Part shown: positions 62,551 to 64,000 of the stretch, in pieces | How the letters are laid out: the number at the start of each line of letters is the position of its first letter | Numbering within the stretch: the first letter of the stretch is position 1 | NCBI RefSeq assembly: GCF_000687475.1 | Contig: NC_057321.1 | Coordinates: forward strand, 744,001-808,000 | Length of the DNA stretch: 64,000 nt | Reading direction: 5' to 3' | From: Ustilaginoidea virens | Taxonomy: Eukaryota; Ascomycota; Sordariomycetes; Hypocreales; Clavicipitaceae | The notes under the pieces: model-generated | Seen by the model: the letters and a program-made list of their open reading frames with translations, nothing else | What the model was told of the DNA's origin: nothing | The model's database searches: none | Position numbers and translations under genes: made by a program

Positions 62551-64000
62551 TGTTGGCGTGGGGGGAGCACGGGAACTCTGAGAGGCTGGCGTCGGGGATA
62601 GGGAGCAATACACCCGGGCGGGCAGGTTGAGTTTCTTGGCACTTGATTTCAGGTTGCGCGGCTCAAGCTAAGGCGGCCACAGTTCTTCGGCAACGTCAAA
62701 AAGAGTCATGCCCAAGAGAACATGAACATGGCCGTGGAAGGAAGTGTTGGTCTCCAGCGTTGATGTCGTCGCGGTGCGGTGATGCCCACGACGTGTTGTC
62801 TACGGTTGCTCGGGAAATCTGGCCAGGAAGCAAATTGTCAGTTTTGACCCAAGGCGGCAGGCATGACAGCATACGGAATTCCGACATACGGTCGAACAGG
62901 CTGCGGCAAGCAGTGGGCAAGCAGTGGGCAAGCAGGTGAACGGTTGGCTGGTTGTGCTGAGACGAGAATGTCGAGAAGACGTGGCACACGGCGTACATTT
63001 AAGCTCATGGCCGCCGCTTGGTGATGATGGCGTGCCTGGCGGCGGTCAGGTCAGGTCAGGCCAGGTCAGGTCAGGCCAAGGGCCCAAGCATAACGGGCGT
63101 TCGGCATCCTGCAAGGCCGCCCGGTCGCTCTGTGCTCGTCGGCGGATTGCTCGATTCGGAAATATGGGCCATCTGAGGGATTTTAGCAATGTTTGAGGGC
63201 GGCTCGCGTTGGGGCTGGTGGGCTGTGCTGGCTCATGAGGAGTTGAATATGAGGAGTTGAATATTATTAGTTGGCCTGGGATGGATGGAGTACAAGGGAG
63301 GAGGGGAGGCGAAAATTTTTCTTGTCCTTGATTCCAGCCGCTGCCACTTGCCTGCTAGTGCCTGCCAGGTGCCAGGTGCCAGGGTGCCAGGTGCCAGGCT
63401 GCGAGAACCCCCCACTTGGACCAGCTTTTTTCTCGACGCCTTTTCTGGCTAAATTTCAATGTTCCAAATTTTCCGCCCCTAGGCTAACGACATCGCGCAT
63501 CAGACGGCAGGCCTAGACCGTCGCGAATGGCACGGAATCCTACGGATTGCGGTCTGTCTGTCTCTACGTGCGACGGACAGGCATAATGCATGCCCCCCTG
63601 TGATGCCCGACATGCTACGTCGCACATGTGACATGACATGCCCCCCCGTCCCTCGAGGCCCCTTCTCCTCTTCGTCTCTTCCGCAGTTGCGCACAGCCAT
63701 CTTCTTCAGCCGCATGGCATGGCACCTGTCGCCGCTAAGGTTCAGCAGCTGGCAAAGCTGCCAAAGGCCCAAGATACCGATCAGCGTGCTGTGCCGCCCA
63801 CTTTAACTTCCGATGTCGTCTTTCCGACGGTGGCATCACTCTGTGGGGGCCATCGCGGCACGATCGCCGTCGACATTTTCTTTCTCTTACGAACAAGGGG
63901 GAGGGGGTGGGGCAGGGCAAGAAAAGCACGACTTTTGCCCCTGGGTCTACCAGCCTCGTTCCCGTCTTCATCATCAGGTCAGATCGCTTGCTCTTGGCTA
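62551..64000. other. Intergenic to window end
   Basis: This stretch has TCAGG tandem repeats (about 63046-63078), GGTGCCA repeats (about 63365-63400) and a duplicated GAGGAGTTGAATAT (63237-63263). No coding region is supported. Confidence 0.5.

Overview
The window reads as nuclear chromosome of a filamentous ascomycete. Genes carry short introns (about 50-140 nt) with GT..AG borders and CTAAC/CTGAC-like branch sites. There is a Neurospora/Aspergillus-type quinate (qa/qut) cluster, a large-subunit catalase, a FET4-type iron permease, a hybrid histidine kinase and decayed Ty3/gypsy fragments with mutations that resemble RIP. Protein resemblance points to Sordariomycetes and probably Hypocreales. 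That placement is inference from recalled family similarity, not from a search.

Layout: 0-2 kb holds the 3' part of the meiotic MutS homologue MSH4 (+). 3.4-4.8 kb holds a DUF3431 type II membrane protein (-). From about 7 to 18.5 kb lies a gene-poor island of decayed transposable elements (retropepsin, RNase H and gag-like fragments, shared repeats, a nested insertion) with one intact-looking unknown gene. 19.6-29.1 kb is the quinate cluster: quinate/shikimate dehydrogenase (+), quinate permease (-), Zn2Cys6 activator (-) and AROM-derived repressor (+). Three 16-bp near-palindromes resembling the QA-1F/QutA binding site sit 260-300 bp upstream of these genes. 29.3-30.7 kb is a cation diffusion facilitator (-). 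32.4-36.7 kb is a divergent SDR/catalase pair, followed by a small conserved protein. 38.5-41.8 kb is a sterol-glucosyltransferase-like protein. 43.2-44.6 kb is a cysteine-containing protein of unknown function. 45.6 kb is an intron-containing tRNA-Leu(CAA). 48-51.3 kb is a P-type IIC-like ATPase. 52.2-53.0 kb is a complex minisatellite. 53.3-55.5 kb is a PAS hybrid histidine kinase (-). 58.6-60.2 kb is a secreted M14 carboxypeptidase (+). 61.0-62.6 kb is the FET4-type permease (-).

The clearest functional unit is the quinate module. The permease imports quinate, the dehydrogenase carries out the first oxidation, the activator drives expression through the GGATAA-type palindromes, and the repressor, built from dead shikimate-pathway enzyme domains, holds the activator in check. 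The two remaining catabolic enzymes, catabolic 3-dehydroquinase and dehydroshikimate dehydratase, are not in this window. Intergenic DNA is rich in simple and tandem repeats, including a recurrent TACGGAGTA 9-mer. All gene models were spliced by hand from the sequence. Starts are the most plausible ATG and could be revised with transcripts.
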